NCBI RefSeq assembly: GCF_000695795.1
Contig: NZ_JNCA01000013.1
Span: 88,820 to 152,819 of the forward strand
DNA length: 64,000 bases
Reading direction: 5' to 3'
Source of the DNA: Flavobacterium seoulense
GTDB taxonomy: Bacteria > Bacteroidota > Bacteroidia > Flavobacteriales > Flavobacteriaceae
Translations under genes and position numbers: made by a program
Notes under the pieces: model-generated
Databases searched by the model: none
The model's input: only the letters and a program-made list of their open reading frames with translations
What the model was told of the DNA's origin: nothing
In this document: positions 17,610 to 24,745 of the stretch, piece after piece
How positions within the stretch are numbered: the first letter of the stretch is position 1
Layout of the letters: every line of letters begins with the position of its first letter

Positions 17610-18782
17610 TTAATTAACTGAACTTAAAACATTTTCCTGATACACAACTCCGTCATAACAAGCGTTGTAAATTTCTTTTAATTCATCAACAGTTGGTTTT
17701 CTAGGATTGAAACCAGTACATGGATCTAAAAACGCATTGTTTGCAATAAAATCAAGATTTTTATCCCAATCTTCACGCGAAATTCCGAAATCTTTAATTG
17801 CTGACTGATTGTTTACTTCAGTTCTTAAAGTTTCTATAGCTTGTGCTAAATCTTCGGCTGTTTCTTTTCCGATTACTTTTGCCAAATCTGGAAAACGATT
17901 ACTTTCTTTTGCATTAAAACGAATCACATTTGGTAAAAAGATTGCGTTAGATGCTCCATGAGGAATTCCGTATAATGCTCCTACCTGATGTGATAATGAG
18001 TGAACAATTCCTAACCATGCATTATTAAAAGCAAGTCCTGCCATAAAAGAAGCATCATGCATATTTTGACGTGCCTGAATATTTGACGGATTTTGTACCG
18101 CTTCTTTTAGATTATTAAAAACAATTTCCAATCCTCCTTTAGACAATACATCTGCATAATTATTTTCAATATTAGAAACATAAGCTTCTACGCAATGTGT
18201 CAAAGCATCCAATCCTGTATTTGATGTTACGTGAGCTGGCATAGATGCACAAATCTCACCATCAACAATTGCGATATCCGGTGTAAGTTCATAAGAAACA
18301 ATTGGATATTTCACTCCTTTTTCACGATCTGTAATAACTGCTAAACCAGTAGTTTCTGTACCTGTTCCGCTTGTAGATGGAATAGCAATAAATTTAGCTT
18401 TATTACGTAAAACCGGTACATTAAACGGTTTGATCATGGCTTCGAAATCGGCATCCGGATATTCGTAAAAAACCCACATCATTTTTGCCGCATCAATAGC
18501 TGAGCATCCACCCAAACCAATAATCCAGTCAGGTTGAAAGCTTTTCATTAATTCCGCCCCTTTAAAACAAGTAGCCGATGACGGATCTTCTTCTACTCCT
18601 TCAAAAATTTTAGTTTCTATTCCAGCTTCTTTAAGATAAGCTGCTGCTTTATCCAACGATCCGCTGTTTTTCATTGAACTTCCGCCTGTAACGATTACAG
18701 CTTTGCTCCCTTTAATATTTTTTAATTCCTCAAGACTTCCTGCGCCATGAAAAACTTCTCCTGCAATAAATAATTTACTCAT
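17610..18782 (-). CDS. Iron-containing alcohol dehydrogenase
   Basis: A 390-residue member of the group III (Fe-dependent) alcohol dehydrogenase family, which interconverts alcohols and aldehydes with NAD(P). The cofactor region GGSSMKNSGSLDKAAAYL and GLGGCSAIDAAKMMW are visible, then IPSTSGTGTETTGLAVITD. Metal ligands lie in GLDALTHCVEAYVS and in HSLSHQVGALYGIPHGASNA. The gene lies directly downstream of an AraC regulator on the same strand and has its own promoter, suggesting inducible expression. The alcohol substrate is unknown; butanol-, propanediol- and 4-hydroxybutyrate-type enzymes share these motifs. Confidence 0.93.
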   Translation of the reverse strand: MSKLFIAGEVFHGAGSLEELKNIKGSKAVIVTGGSSMKNSGSLDKAAAYLKEAGIETKIFEGVEEDPSSATCFKGAELMKSFQPDWIIGLGGCSAIDAAKMMWVFYEYPDADFEAMIKPFNVPVLRNKAKFIAIPSTSGTGTETTGLAVITDREKGVKYPIVSYELTPDIAIVDGEICASMPAHVTSNTGLDALTHCVEAYVSNIENNYADVLSKGGLEIVFNNLKEAVQNPSNIQARQNMHDASFMAGLAFNNAWLGIVHSLSHQVGALYGIPHGASNAIFLPNVIRFNAKESNRFPDLAKVIGKETAEDLAQAIETLRTEVNNQSAIKDFGISREDWDKNLDFIANNAFLDPCTGFNPRKPTVDELKEIYNACYDGVVYQENVLSSVN

Positions 18783-18814
18783 TTTATACTCTATTTTTAT
18801 GTTTAAATACAGTA

Positions 18815-18841
18815 CAAAAGTATTTCAGTCATTACGGACAA
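18815..18841 (-). promoter_or_regulatory. Promoter of the alcohol dehydrogenase gene
   Basis: On the minus strand TTG (18841-18839) is followed after 16 bases by TACTTTTG (18822-18815), close to the Bacteroidetes consensus. It lies 33 bases before the dehydrogenase ATG. Confidence 0.65.
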
Positions 18842-18857
18842 TGTTATACAATCGGGT

Positions 18858-19730
18858 CTATTTGATATAAATTTGAGCCAGTTCCTTTTGAAGTTCCGTA
18901 GGCGTTTCGTCCAGTTTACTTTTAACAAATTTATTAAGAGCCGAAGGCGAACTAAATCCAAGTTCGAGGGAAATCTGTTTATGAGAAAGATCAGAAAACA
19001 ATAGTAATCTTTTAATTTCCTGAAGAATACGGTTATGAATAGCATTACTAACGGTTTCTCCGCAATGTTTTTTAGTAATACTATTTAGTTTTTTAGAAGT
19101 AACTGCTAAATTGGAAGCATAATATTGAACTGTCTTTTCATTCTTGTAGCGTTCGTTAAGCATTTTTTTGAAACGAATATAAAGCACTTTATCACTTTCA
19201 TGTTGAAAAACAGGATGCTGGCCGTGAACAGATTCTATTAATCCCAAAAGCAAAATTTTGATATAAAATCTTCCCTGTTCTTTACGAATAAGACTTGGAT
19301 CTGAATAAATATTTTCAATAAATGAAGCCGTAGCTTTTACATGTTGAAATTCCGACGGAGACAAAAATAGACACTTCAAATGTGTCGAAAGATTGACATT
19401 ATAAGACAATAATTCGTTTTTTAAAATATCCGAACAAAAGAGTATTTCTTCAAATAAAATTATTTTACCAGAAAGTTCAGAAGATAAAAATGAAACAGAC
19501 GAAATCTGCTCTGGAAATATCATAGAAATTTTACCCGTTTTAAGATGTAAAATTTCTTCTTCTAAATGAACCTTAACCTCTCCAGATTCAATAATTAAGA
19601 TACAAAAATGATCTTTTTTATGAGGCTCTAAATAATTTTGCAAATGCTCATGGGTGAGATCATAAACACGAAAAGAAAGACTTTGATCTTCTTTTTTTTG
19701 AATAATTTGTTTGATTTCAAGCCTTTTCAA
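18858..19730 (-). CDS. AraC family transcriptional regulator
   Basis: A 290-residue regulator with an N-terminal cupin-like sensing half (HFCILIIESGEVKVHLEEEI, LKTGKISMIFPEQISS) and a C-terminal pair of helix-turn-helix motifs: YASNLAVTSKKLNSITKKHC and LSHKQISLELGFSSPSALNK. The start is a TTG; no in-frame ATG precedes it, and starting later would remove the sensing domain. It sits directly upstream of the iron alcohol dehydrogenase on the same strand, so it probably controls that gene. The inducer is unknown. Confidence 0.9.
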   Translation of the reverse strand: MKRLEIKQIIQKKEDQSLSFRVYDLTHEHLQNYLEPHKKDHFCILIIESGEVKVHLEEEILHLKTGKISMIFPEQISSVSFLSSELSGKIILFEEILFCSDILKNELLSYNVNLSTHLKCLFLSPSEFQHVKATASFIENIYSDPSLIRKEQGRFYIKILLLGLIESVHGQHPVFQHESDKVLYIRFKKMLNERYKNEKTVQYYASNLAVTSKKLNSITKKHCGETVSNAIHNRILQEIKRLLLFSDLSHKQISLELGFSSPSALNKFVKSKLDETPTELQKELAQIYIK

Positions 19731-19783
19731 ATTGATGCAGTTTTCGTTTTATAATTTCAGTATTTCTATGGTACTAAAAACAA

Positions 19784-19809
19784 AAAAGCCACTCAATTGA
19801 GTGGCTTTT
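19784..19809 (-). terminator. Terminator of the tRNA cluster
   Basis: AAAAGCCACTCAA and TTGAGTGGCTTTT form a perfect inverted repeat with a T run on the minus strand, directly after tRNA-Arg. It ends the three-tRNA transcript before the AraC gene. Confidence 0.85.
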
Positions 19810-19810
19810 G

Positions 19811-19884
19811 TGATCCCAGAAGGATTCGAACCTTCGACCTACGCATTAGAAGTGCGTTGCTCTATCCAGCTGAGCTATGGAACC
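19811..19884 (-). tRNA. tRNA-Arg (anticodon TCT)
   Basis: The minus strand folds as a complete 74-base tRNA. Acceptor GGTTCCA pairs with TGGGATC, the anticodon stem ACGCA/TGCGT carries the loop CTTCTAA, and the T arm is GAAGG-TTCGAAT-CCTTC. CCA is not encoded. It is the last gene of a three-tRNA cluster. Confidence 0.95.
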
Positions 19885-19917
19885 ATAATATTTTTTACAA
19901 AAAAATATTAAAAAAAG

Positions 19918-19992
19918 TCGGGGTGGCAGGATTCGAACCTGCGGCCTCCTGCTCCCAAAGCAGGCGCGATAACCGGGCTACGCTACACCCCG
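19918..19992 (-). tRNA. tRNA-Pro (anticodon TGG)
   Basis: A 75-base cloverleaf on the minus strand with acceptor CGGGGTG/CACCCCG, anticodon stem CCTGC/GCAGG with loop TTTGGGA, and T arm GCAGG-TTCGAAT-CCTGC. It is the middle gene of the cluster. Confidence 0.95.
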
Positions 19993-20008
19993 AAGACAAA
20001 GTATTAAG

Positions 20009-20092
20009 CGGAGAGACAGGGACTCGAACCCTGGCGACGGTTACCCGTCGACAGATTAGCAATCTGCTCCATTACCGCTCTGGCACCTCTCC
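20009..20092 (-). tRNA. tRNA-Ser (anticodon GCT)
   Basis: An 84-base tRNA on the minus strand with acceptor GGAGAGG/TCTCTCC, anticodon loop TTGCTAA and the extended variable arm (CGACGGGTAACCGTCG) of serine tRNAs. It is the first gene of the cluster, directly behind the promoter. Confidence 0.95.
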
Positions 20093-20124
20093 AAGCTCAA
20101 AGAACGTGTCTTGTTTTGCGGTTG

Positions 20125-20155
20125 CAAATGTAACACATCATCTCATTTCTCACAA
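20125..20155 (-). promoter_or_regulatory. Promoter of the Ser-Pro-Arg tRNA cluster
   Basis: On the minus strand TTG (20155-20153), a 20-base spacer and TACATTTG (20132-20125) match the Bacteroidetes vegetative consensus. It lies 33 bases before tRNA-Ser. Confidence 0.75.
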
Positions 20156-20298
20156 CTATTTTTGCAGTTTTTTTTATTATTTTTTTCACTTAATTCAAAA
20201 AACACTAACAATCAAACACATAGATTCAAATAAAATTAAAACTATTTTTAGACAAAGAGAATCAACAACTGAAAATATAAATTTTGTACAAAAAAGAG

Positions 20299-20306
20299 TA
20301 AATTTG
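20299..20306 (+). promoter_or_regulatory. -7 box TAAATTTG before the thiolase gene
   Basis: An exact TAnnTTTG box lies 34 bases before the thiolase ATG. The nearest TTG upstream is only 12 bases away, so the -33 element is uncertain. Confidence 0.55.
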
Positions 20307-20339
20307 CTACACCTATACAATCCAAATAGTATTTAAGTC

Positions 20340-21518
20340 ATGAACAAAAAAGTAGTTATCGTTTCTGCCGCAAGAACTCCAATAGGAAGTTTTATGGGCG
20401 GTTTATCTAGTGTTTCAGCTCCTCAACTTGGCGCAACAGCCATCAAAGGTGCTTTAAATAAAATAAACTTAGATCCTGCTCTGGTTGACGAAGTACTTAT
20501 GGGTAATGTAATTCAGGCTGGTGCGGGACAAGCTCCTGCGCGTCAGGCAGCACTTTTTGCAGGATTAAATAATCTTGTTTCGTGTACTACTGTAAATAAA
20601 GTCTGTGCTTCCGGAATGAAGGCCGTAATGATGGCGGCTCAGGCAATACAATCTGATGATGCCGAAGTGGTAATTGCTGGCGGTATGGAAAATATGAGTT
20701 TGATTCCGCATTATACCAATTTGAGAAACGGAACTAAATTTGGCCCAACTACTCTTATCGACGGAATGCAAAAAGACGGATTAACTGATGCTTATGACAA
20801 TCAGGCGATGGGTGTGTATGCTGATCTTTGCGCTACGGAATACAACATTAGCCGAGAAGAACAAGATAATTATGCTATTGAATCTTACAATCGTTCTGCT
20901 CAAGCCTGGGCATCCGGTAAATTTGATGCTGAAGTTGTTCCTGTAGAAGTTCCACAAAGACGTGGCGAACCAATTATAATTGCTAAAGACGAGGAATTTG
21001 CCAATGTCAAACTAGACAAAATTCCAAGTTTGAATGCTGTTTTTACAAAAGACGGAACCGTAACTGCTGCTAATGCTTCAACAATAAATGATGGTGCCGC
21101 AGCTTTAATTGTAATGTCGGAAGAAAAAGCACTTGAGTTAGGATTAAAACCTTTAGCTTACATAAAAGGCTATGCCGATGCTGCACAAGAACCAAAATGG
21201 TTTACTACAAGTCCGGCAAAAGCCTTACCTAAAGCCTTAGCCAAAGCTGGAATAACAATAGATGATGTTGATTTTTTCGAATTTAACGAAGCTTTCTCTG
21301 TTGTAGGTTTGGCTAATATCAAAATCCTTGATTTAGATAGTAACAAAGTAAATGTAAACGGAGGCGCCGTTTCCTTAGGACATCCTCTGGGATGTTCTGG
21401 TGCCAGAATCTTAGTAAGTTTACTTCATATTTTAGAACAAAATAATGCCAAAATTGGAGCTGCAGCTATTTGTAATGGTGGTGGTGGCGCTTCGGCAATT
21501 GTTATTGAAAGAATCTAA
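20340..21518 (+). CDS. Acetyl-CoA C-acyltransferase (thiolase)
   Basis: A 392-residue thiolase of the biosynthetic acetoacetyl-CoA type. The acyl-accepting cysteine is in TTVNKVCASGMKAVMMAAQ, the catalytic His is in NEAFSVV and GGAVSLGHPLGCSGARI, and the C-terminal CNGGGGASAIVIERI holds the glycine loop. It condenses two acetyl-CoA, or cleaves 3-ketoacyl-CoA, in short-chain lipid or amino acid breakdown. Length is normal. No other beta-oxidation gene is adjacent. The next gene begins 13 bases after its stop, so the two may be co-transcribed. Confidence 0.95.
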   Translation: MNKKVVIVSAARTPIGSFMGGLSSVSAPQLGATAIKGALNKINLDPALVDEVLMGNVIQAGAGQAPARQAALFAGLNNLVSCTTVNKVCASGMKAVMMAAQAIQSDDAEVVIAGGMENMSLIPHYTNLRNGTKFGPTTLIDGMQKDGLTDAYDNQAMGVYADLCATEYNISREEQDNYAIESYNRSAQAWASGKFDAEVVPVEVPQRRGEPIIIAKDEEFANVKLDKIPSLNAVFTKDGTVTAANASTINDGAAALIVMSEEKALELGLKPLAYIKGYADAAQEPKWFTTSPAKALPKALAKAGITIDDVDFFEFNEAFSVVGLANIKILDLDSNKVNVNGGAVSLGHPLGCSGARILVSLLHILEQNNAKIGAAAICNGGGGASAIVIERI

Positions 21519-21531
21519 AAAAATAAAATTA

Positions 21532-22293
21532 ATGTTCGGAATTTGTAATCTAGCCATCATCCCTCTTCGATTTGAAGCAAGTGATAAAAGTGAAATTGTC
21601 TCTCAGGTTTTATTTGGAGAACATTTTGAAATCCTTGAAAAATTCAAACAATGGTCCCGTATTAAGCTACAATACGATGGTTACGAAGGTTGGGTAGATT
21701 CTAAACAATATCAGGAAATATCCAAGACTAATTTCGAACAATTATCTAAAGAAACACTTATATTAAATTCAGATTTAATCGAATATATCACTACATCTTC
21801 TAATTTGTTAATCCCTATTCCGTTGGGTTCTTCTTTATCTTTTTTAAATAATAGCGAAATCAACACTCAAAATTACGAATTCGAAGGCACAAAAGTAAAC
21901 GGAACTAAAGACAAAAAAAACATTATCAATACTGCCTATTTATATTTAAATGCGCCTTATTTATGGGGCGGAAAAACACCTTTTGGAGTCGATTGTTCTG
22001 GTTTTACTCAAATGGTTTATAAGCTTAACGGATACAAACTTTTAAGAGATGCTTCGCAACAGGCTACACAAGGCGAAGCTTTAAGTTTTATTGAAGAAAG
22101 TGAACCTGGGGATTTGGCTTTTTTTGATAATGATGAAGGAAATATTATCCACGTGGGCATCATTATGGAAAACAACTACATCATTCACGCCAGTGGTAAA
22201 GTACGAATAGACCGTATCGATCATTTAGGAATTTTTAATCCTGAAACCAATAAACATACACACAAACTAAGAGTGATAAAAAAGATAATTTAA
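21532..22293 (+). CDS. NlpC/P60 family peptidase with SH3-like domain
   Basis: A 253-residue protein. The N-terminal third looks like a bacterial SH3 domain (IIPLRFEASDKSEIVSQVLF, IKLQYDGYEGWVDSKQY). The C-terminal half is an NlpC/P60 cysteine peptidase with Cys in PFGVDCSGFTQMVYKLNGY, then DLAFFD and the catalytic His in IIHVGIIMENNYIIHASG. Such enzymes cut gamma-D-Glu-diamino-acid bonds in peptidoglycan stem peptides and recycle wall peptides. The ATG at 21532 is preferred to an upstream start inside the thiolase gene. There is no evident signal peptide, so a cytosolic peptide-recycling role is plausible. Confidence 0.9.
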   Translation: MFGICNLAIIPLRFEASDKSEIVSQVLFGEHFEILEKFKQWSRIKLQYDGYEGWVDSKQYQEISKTNFEQLSKETLILNSDLIEYITTSSNLLIPIPLGSSLSFLNNSEINTQNYEFEGTKVNGTKDKKNIINTAYLYLNAPYLWGGKTPFGVDCSGFTQMVYKLNGYKLLRDASQQATQGEALSFIEESEPGDLAFFDNDEGNIIHVGIIMENNYIIHASGKVRIDRIDHLGIFNPETNKHTHKLRVIKKII

Positions 22294-22337
22294 AAAATTT
22301 GACATTTTAATTGGCATTTGATATTGTCATTGAAAAC

Positions 22338-22991
22338 CTATTTACACTCCCATTTTTCATTGGCAACCTTATCCTTTAAAGCTGATTGTAAATTGTAATG
22401 CCACCATTCTGAATCAAGTGCTTTAAAGCCATTTTTAAGCATAATTCTTTTAAGCAATTTACGATTGTTTTTTACATCTTTAGATAATTTATCATATTTA
22501 TGACTGGCTTCGATCCCAAAAAAATCAAATCCAGTTCCCATATCCAGTTCCTTTCCATCTTTATCAACCAGCGTAATATCAACCGCTCCTCCCCGATTAT
22601 GAATCGAACCTTTAGCAGGATTCGCAACATAACTAGGATTTGAAACAATCTCCCACATCTTTTTTTGAATATCTAACGGACGATAACAATCAAATAATTT
22701 AATTCGGAAACCTTTTTTTACAAAAACATTATTAGCCTCAATAAGCGCTTTTACAGTTTTTAGCCTCAAATAACATTCGGCGCAATCATAGACTTTGGCT
22801 TTCAAAAAATTATCCTCAGTTGCATATTTCATATCATAAATAAAATCAGCACTATAGTCTTTCAAATTCACAAAAGTAGTATCATCAATTGTAGTAATTT
22901 TATTTTCTTTTACAACTGAATTTTGCGATTTACAAGATAAAAATACCGCTAAAAATAAAACAAGCATTATCGTTTTTAAAGAAGAAATCAT
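22338..22991 (-). CDS. D-alanyl-D-alanine dipeptidase (VanX/DdpX, M15 family), lipoprotein
   Basis: A 217-residue zinc dipeptidase. It starts with a lipoprotein signal whose lipobox is FLSC near residue 20. The M15 zinc and catalytic motifs are complete: SIHNRGGAVDITLVD and SEWWHYNLQ. The invariant Arg is in KLFDCYRPLDIQKKMW. The enzyme hydrolyses D-Ala-D-Ala. As a solitary gene without vanH or vanA it is more likely a peptidoglycan-turnover enzyme than a glycopeptide-resistance gene. It is convergent with the NlpC/P60 gene and divergent from the EEP-family gene. Confidence 0.9.
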   Translation of the reverse strand: MISSLKTIMLVLFLAVFLSCKSQNSVVKENKITTIDDTTFVNLKDYSADFIYDMKYATEDNFLKAKVYDCAECYLRLKTVKALIEANNVFVKKGFRIKLFDCYRPLDIQKKMWEIVSNPSYVANPAKGSIHNRGGAVDITLVDKDGKELDMGTGFDFFGIEASHKYDKLSKDVKNNRKLLKRIMLKNGFKALDSEWWHYNLQSALKDKVANEKWECK

Positions 22992-23024
22992 TGGCAGAAT
23001 TTTGAATTAATGAGGATCGAAAAA

Positions 23025-23040
23025 CAAATGTACAAAAATA
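23025..23040 (-). promoter_or_regulatory. Candidate promoter boxes for the dipeptidase gene
   Basis: Two adjacent -7-like boxes occur on the minus strand: TATTTTTG (23040-23033) and TACATTTG (23032-23025), about 35 bases before the dipeptidase ATG. Which one is used cannot be told. Confidence 0.5.
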
Positions 23041-23113
23041 TAAAAGGGCATTTCTAAATTGATTTTATCTAATTTTGGCACTTTTTCGAAAACATATCCT
23101 GCTACCATAATTC

Positions 23114-23917
23114 ATGAAAACCCTATTATTTACCTTTTTTCTCTTTTTTCCAACATTAATTTTCAGTCAAGTCAAACTCCTTTCCTGGAATATCGAAAAC
23201 TTAGGAAAATCAAAAACAAATGAAGAAATTTCGTTTATTGCCGAAACCATCAAAAACCACGATATTATTGCTATACAGGAAGTCGTAGCAGGTTTTGGCG
23301 GACCACAAGCAGTAGCAAAATTGGCTGAGGAATTAAATCGAAAAGGCAATAAATGGGATTATAGTATTAGCGAACCAACATCCAGCAGCGCTTATAAAAC
23401 CGAGCGTTATGCTTTTATCTGGAAAACTTCAAGTGTGAAAAAAATTGGAGACGCCTGGCTCGAAAAAAAGTACCATTTAGAAATTGACAGAGAACCTTAT
23501 TTTGGCACTTTCGAATATAAAAACAAACAATTTACAGTAGTAAATTTTCATGCCATCACAAAAAACAAACAGCCTGAAACAGAAATCAAGTATTTTAAAT
23601 TTTTACCTGCTGAATATCCGACATTGAACTTAATTTTTGCTGGTGATTTTAATTGTCCCCAATCACACAATGTTTTTAATCCTTTGAAAAAAACGGGTTA
23701 TAAATCAGCTTTTGTGAATCAAAAAACTTCTTTAAAGAAAACGCAAGTCAACAATGAAGTGCTGGCTTCTGAATTTGACAACATCTTTTATTTGTCTTCA
23801 AAAGTAAATGTTTCTAATGCCGAAGCACTACATTTTTATAAAAAGTTTCCAACTCTCGAAAAAGCCAGAGAAATATCCGATCATATTCCTATTGCAATTA
23901 CTTTTTCGATGAATTAA
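23114..23917 (+). CDS. Endonuclease/exonuclease/phosphatase family protein, exported
   Basis: A 267-residue EEP-fold protein with a signal peptide ending near LIFSQ. The core motifs of the DNase I-like fold are present: LLSWNIENLG, IIAIQEVVAG, YAFIWKTSSV, FTVVNFHAITKNKQPETEI, LIFAGDFNCPQS and the terminal ISDHIPIAITF, with the catalytic Asp-His. Family members cut nucleic acids or phosphoesters such as inositol phosphates. Export suggests a nutrient-scavenging nuclease or phosphatase, but the substrate is not determined. It is a single gene with its own promoter region. Confidence 0.88.
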   Translation: MKTLLFTFFLFFPTLIFSQVKLLSWNIENLGKSKTNEEISFIAETIKNHDIIAIQEVVAGFGGPQAVAKLAEELNRKGNKWDYSISEPTSSSAYKTERYAFIWKTSSVKKIGDAWLEKKYHLEIDREPYFGTFEYKNKQFTVVNFHAITKNKQPETEIKYFKFLPAEYPTLNLIFAGDFNCPQSHNVFNPLKKTGYKSAFVNQKTSLKKTQVNNEVLASEFDNIFYLSSKVNVSNAEALHFYKKFPTLEKAREISDHIPIAITFSMN

Positions 23918-24047
23918 GAGCTGATGCGTTAAAAAAAGTCTTTTTATACTATTTTCATTCGGCTATTAAATTTAAAAATGTATTTTTATTTTTTGTTACT
24001 TAAAAAGTGACTTTTACATCACCAATAAAATTAAAAACAACATTAAA

Positions 24048-24497
24048 ATGATTGTAGATTCATTACAAAATGCCGCAAAATATTATAGCTTACATCCTGC
24101 TTTTGAAAAGGCATTTCAATTTTTAAATGAAAACGAATTAGCAAATTTAGCTGATGGCGTAACCCAATACTCTGACGATTTAAAGATTATTGTTAACTCT
24201 GGAAACGGAAATTCAAAAGAGCAAAGTTTAGCTCATTTTGAGTGTCATGATAAAAATATTGATATTCAGGTTTGTGTAGCCGGGCCAGAAACGTATGCGT
24301 GGAAACCAAGAGAAAAATGTGTTAGTCCAAATGGTGAATACAATGAGGAGAAAGATGTTCGTTTTTTCTTCGATCAGCCTGATATGTTTTTTGAATTAAA
24401 TCCGGGACAATTTACAATCTTATTTCCTGAAGATGCACACGCTGCCATGATTAGCAACGGAAAAATCAAAAAAATCATTATCAAGGTTAAAATATAA
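24048..24497 (+). CDS. YhcH/YjgK/YiaL family protein
   Basis: A 149-residue protein of the YhcH/YjgK/YiaL (DUF386) cupin family. Characteristic segments are QSLAHFECHDKNIDIQVCVA, the central ETYAWKPREKC, FDQPDMFFELNPGQFTILFP and EDAHAAMISNGKIKKIIIKV. The His and Glu residues could bind a metal. Members often sit in sialic acid or other sugar catabolic loci and are suggested to act as sugar anomerases or isomerases. Here no such locus adjoins, so the substrate is open. A UUCG-loop terminator follows. Confidence 0.88.
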   Translation: MIVDSLQNAAKYYSLHPAFEKAFQFLNENELANLADGVTQYSDDLKIIVNSGNGNSKEQSLAHFECHDKNIDIQVCVAGPETYAWKPREKCVSPNGEYNEEKDVRFFFDQPDMFFELNPGQFTILFPEDAHAAMISNGKIKKIIIKVKI

Positions 24498-24517
24498 ATT
24501 AGCTATTGAATCAAACA

Positions 24518-24543
24518 AAAACTACTTTTCGAAGTAGTTTTTT
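24518..24543 (+). terminator. Terminator with a TTCG tetraloop
   Basis: AAAACTACTT and AAGTAGTTTT flank the stable tetraloop TTCG, followed by Ts. It ends the YhcH family gene. Confidence 0.85.
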
Positions 24544-24571
24544 CTTTTTACAAAACATCGATTCTTCATTT

Positions 24572-24607
24572 ATTTGGCTTCAAAAAACTATCTTTTTTGA
24601 AGCCAAA
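24572..24607. repeat. Long inverted repeat without a terminator tail
   Basis: Arms of 16 bases (24572-24587 and 24592-24607) beginning ATTTGGCTTC are perfectly complementary around a short loop. There is no T run after the outer edge, so it is not a standard terminator. It sits between the YhcH terminator and the PIG-L promoter, within a 250-base gap. Confidence 0.7.
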
Positions 24608-24710
24608 TGATTATCGGTACATATTTTGTGAGACATTCTTACTTAAAATATCCCAATAACTGAAAATTGTAGCGGAATTTAGGAAAGATTTTATTCCAAA
24701 AAATAATTAC

Positions 24711-24718
24711 TACATTTG
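24711..24718 (+). promoter_or_regulatory. -7 box TACATTTG of the PIG-L operon
   Basis: An exact TAnnTTTG box lies 27 bases before the ATG at 24746. It contains the TTG that would otherwise be read as an upstream start codon, which argues for the later ATG. Confidence 0.65.
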
Positions 24719-24745
24719 AAGTTATTGCCTTTAAACCCAACCAAA

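Noticed and set aside
19797..20336. A 179-codon plus-strand frame across the tRNA cluster
   Set aside because: It reads the antisense of three perfect tRNA genes (giving motifs such as GFEPAASCSQ), a well-known false protein prediction.
22338..22991. Vancomycin resistance cluster from the VanX-like gene
   Set aside because: No vanH, vanA or vanRS genes are present; a solitary lipoprotein dipeptidase fits peptidoglycan turnover.
16072..24497. Sialic acid utilisation locus (sialate esterase plus YhcH protein)
   Set aside because: The two genes are 6.5 kb apart, with tRNAs and unrelated genes between; there is no neuraminidase, NanA or transporter.
24716..24745. Upstream TTG start for the PIG-L gene
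   Set aside because: The TTG is part of the -7 box TACATTTG, so it would lie upstream of the transcript start; the ATG at 24746 begins a proper signal peptide.
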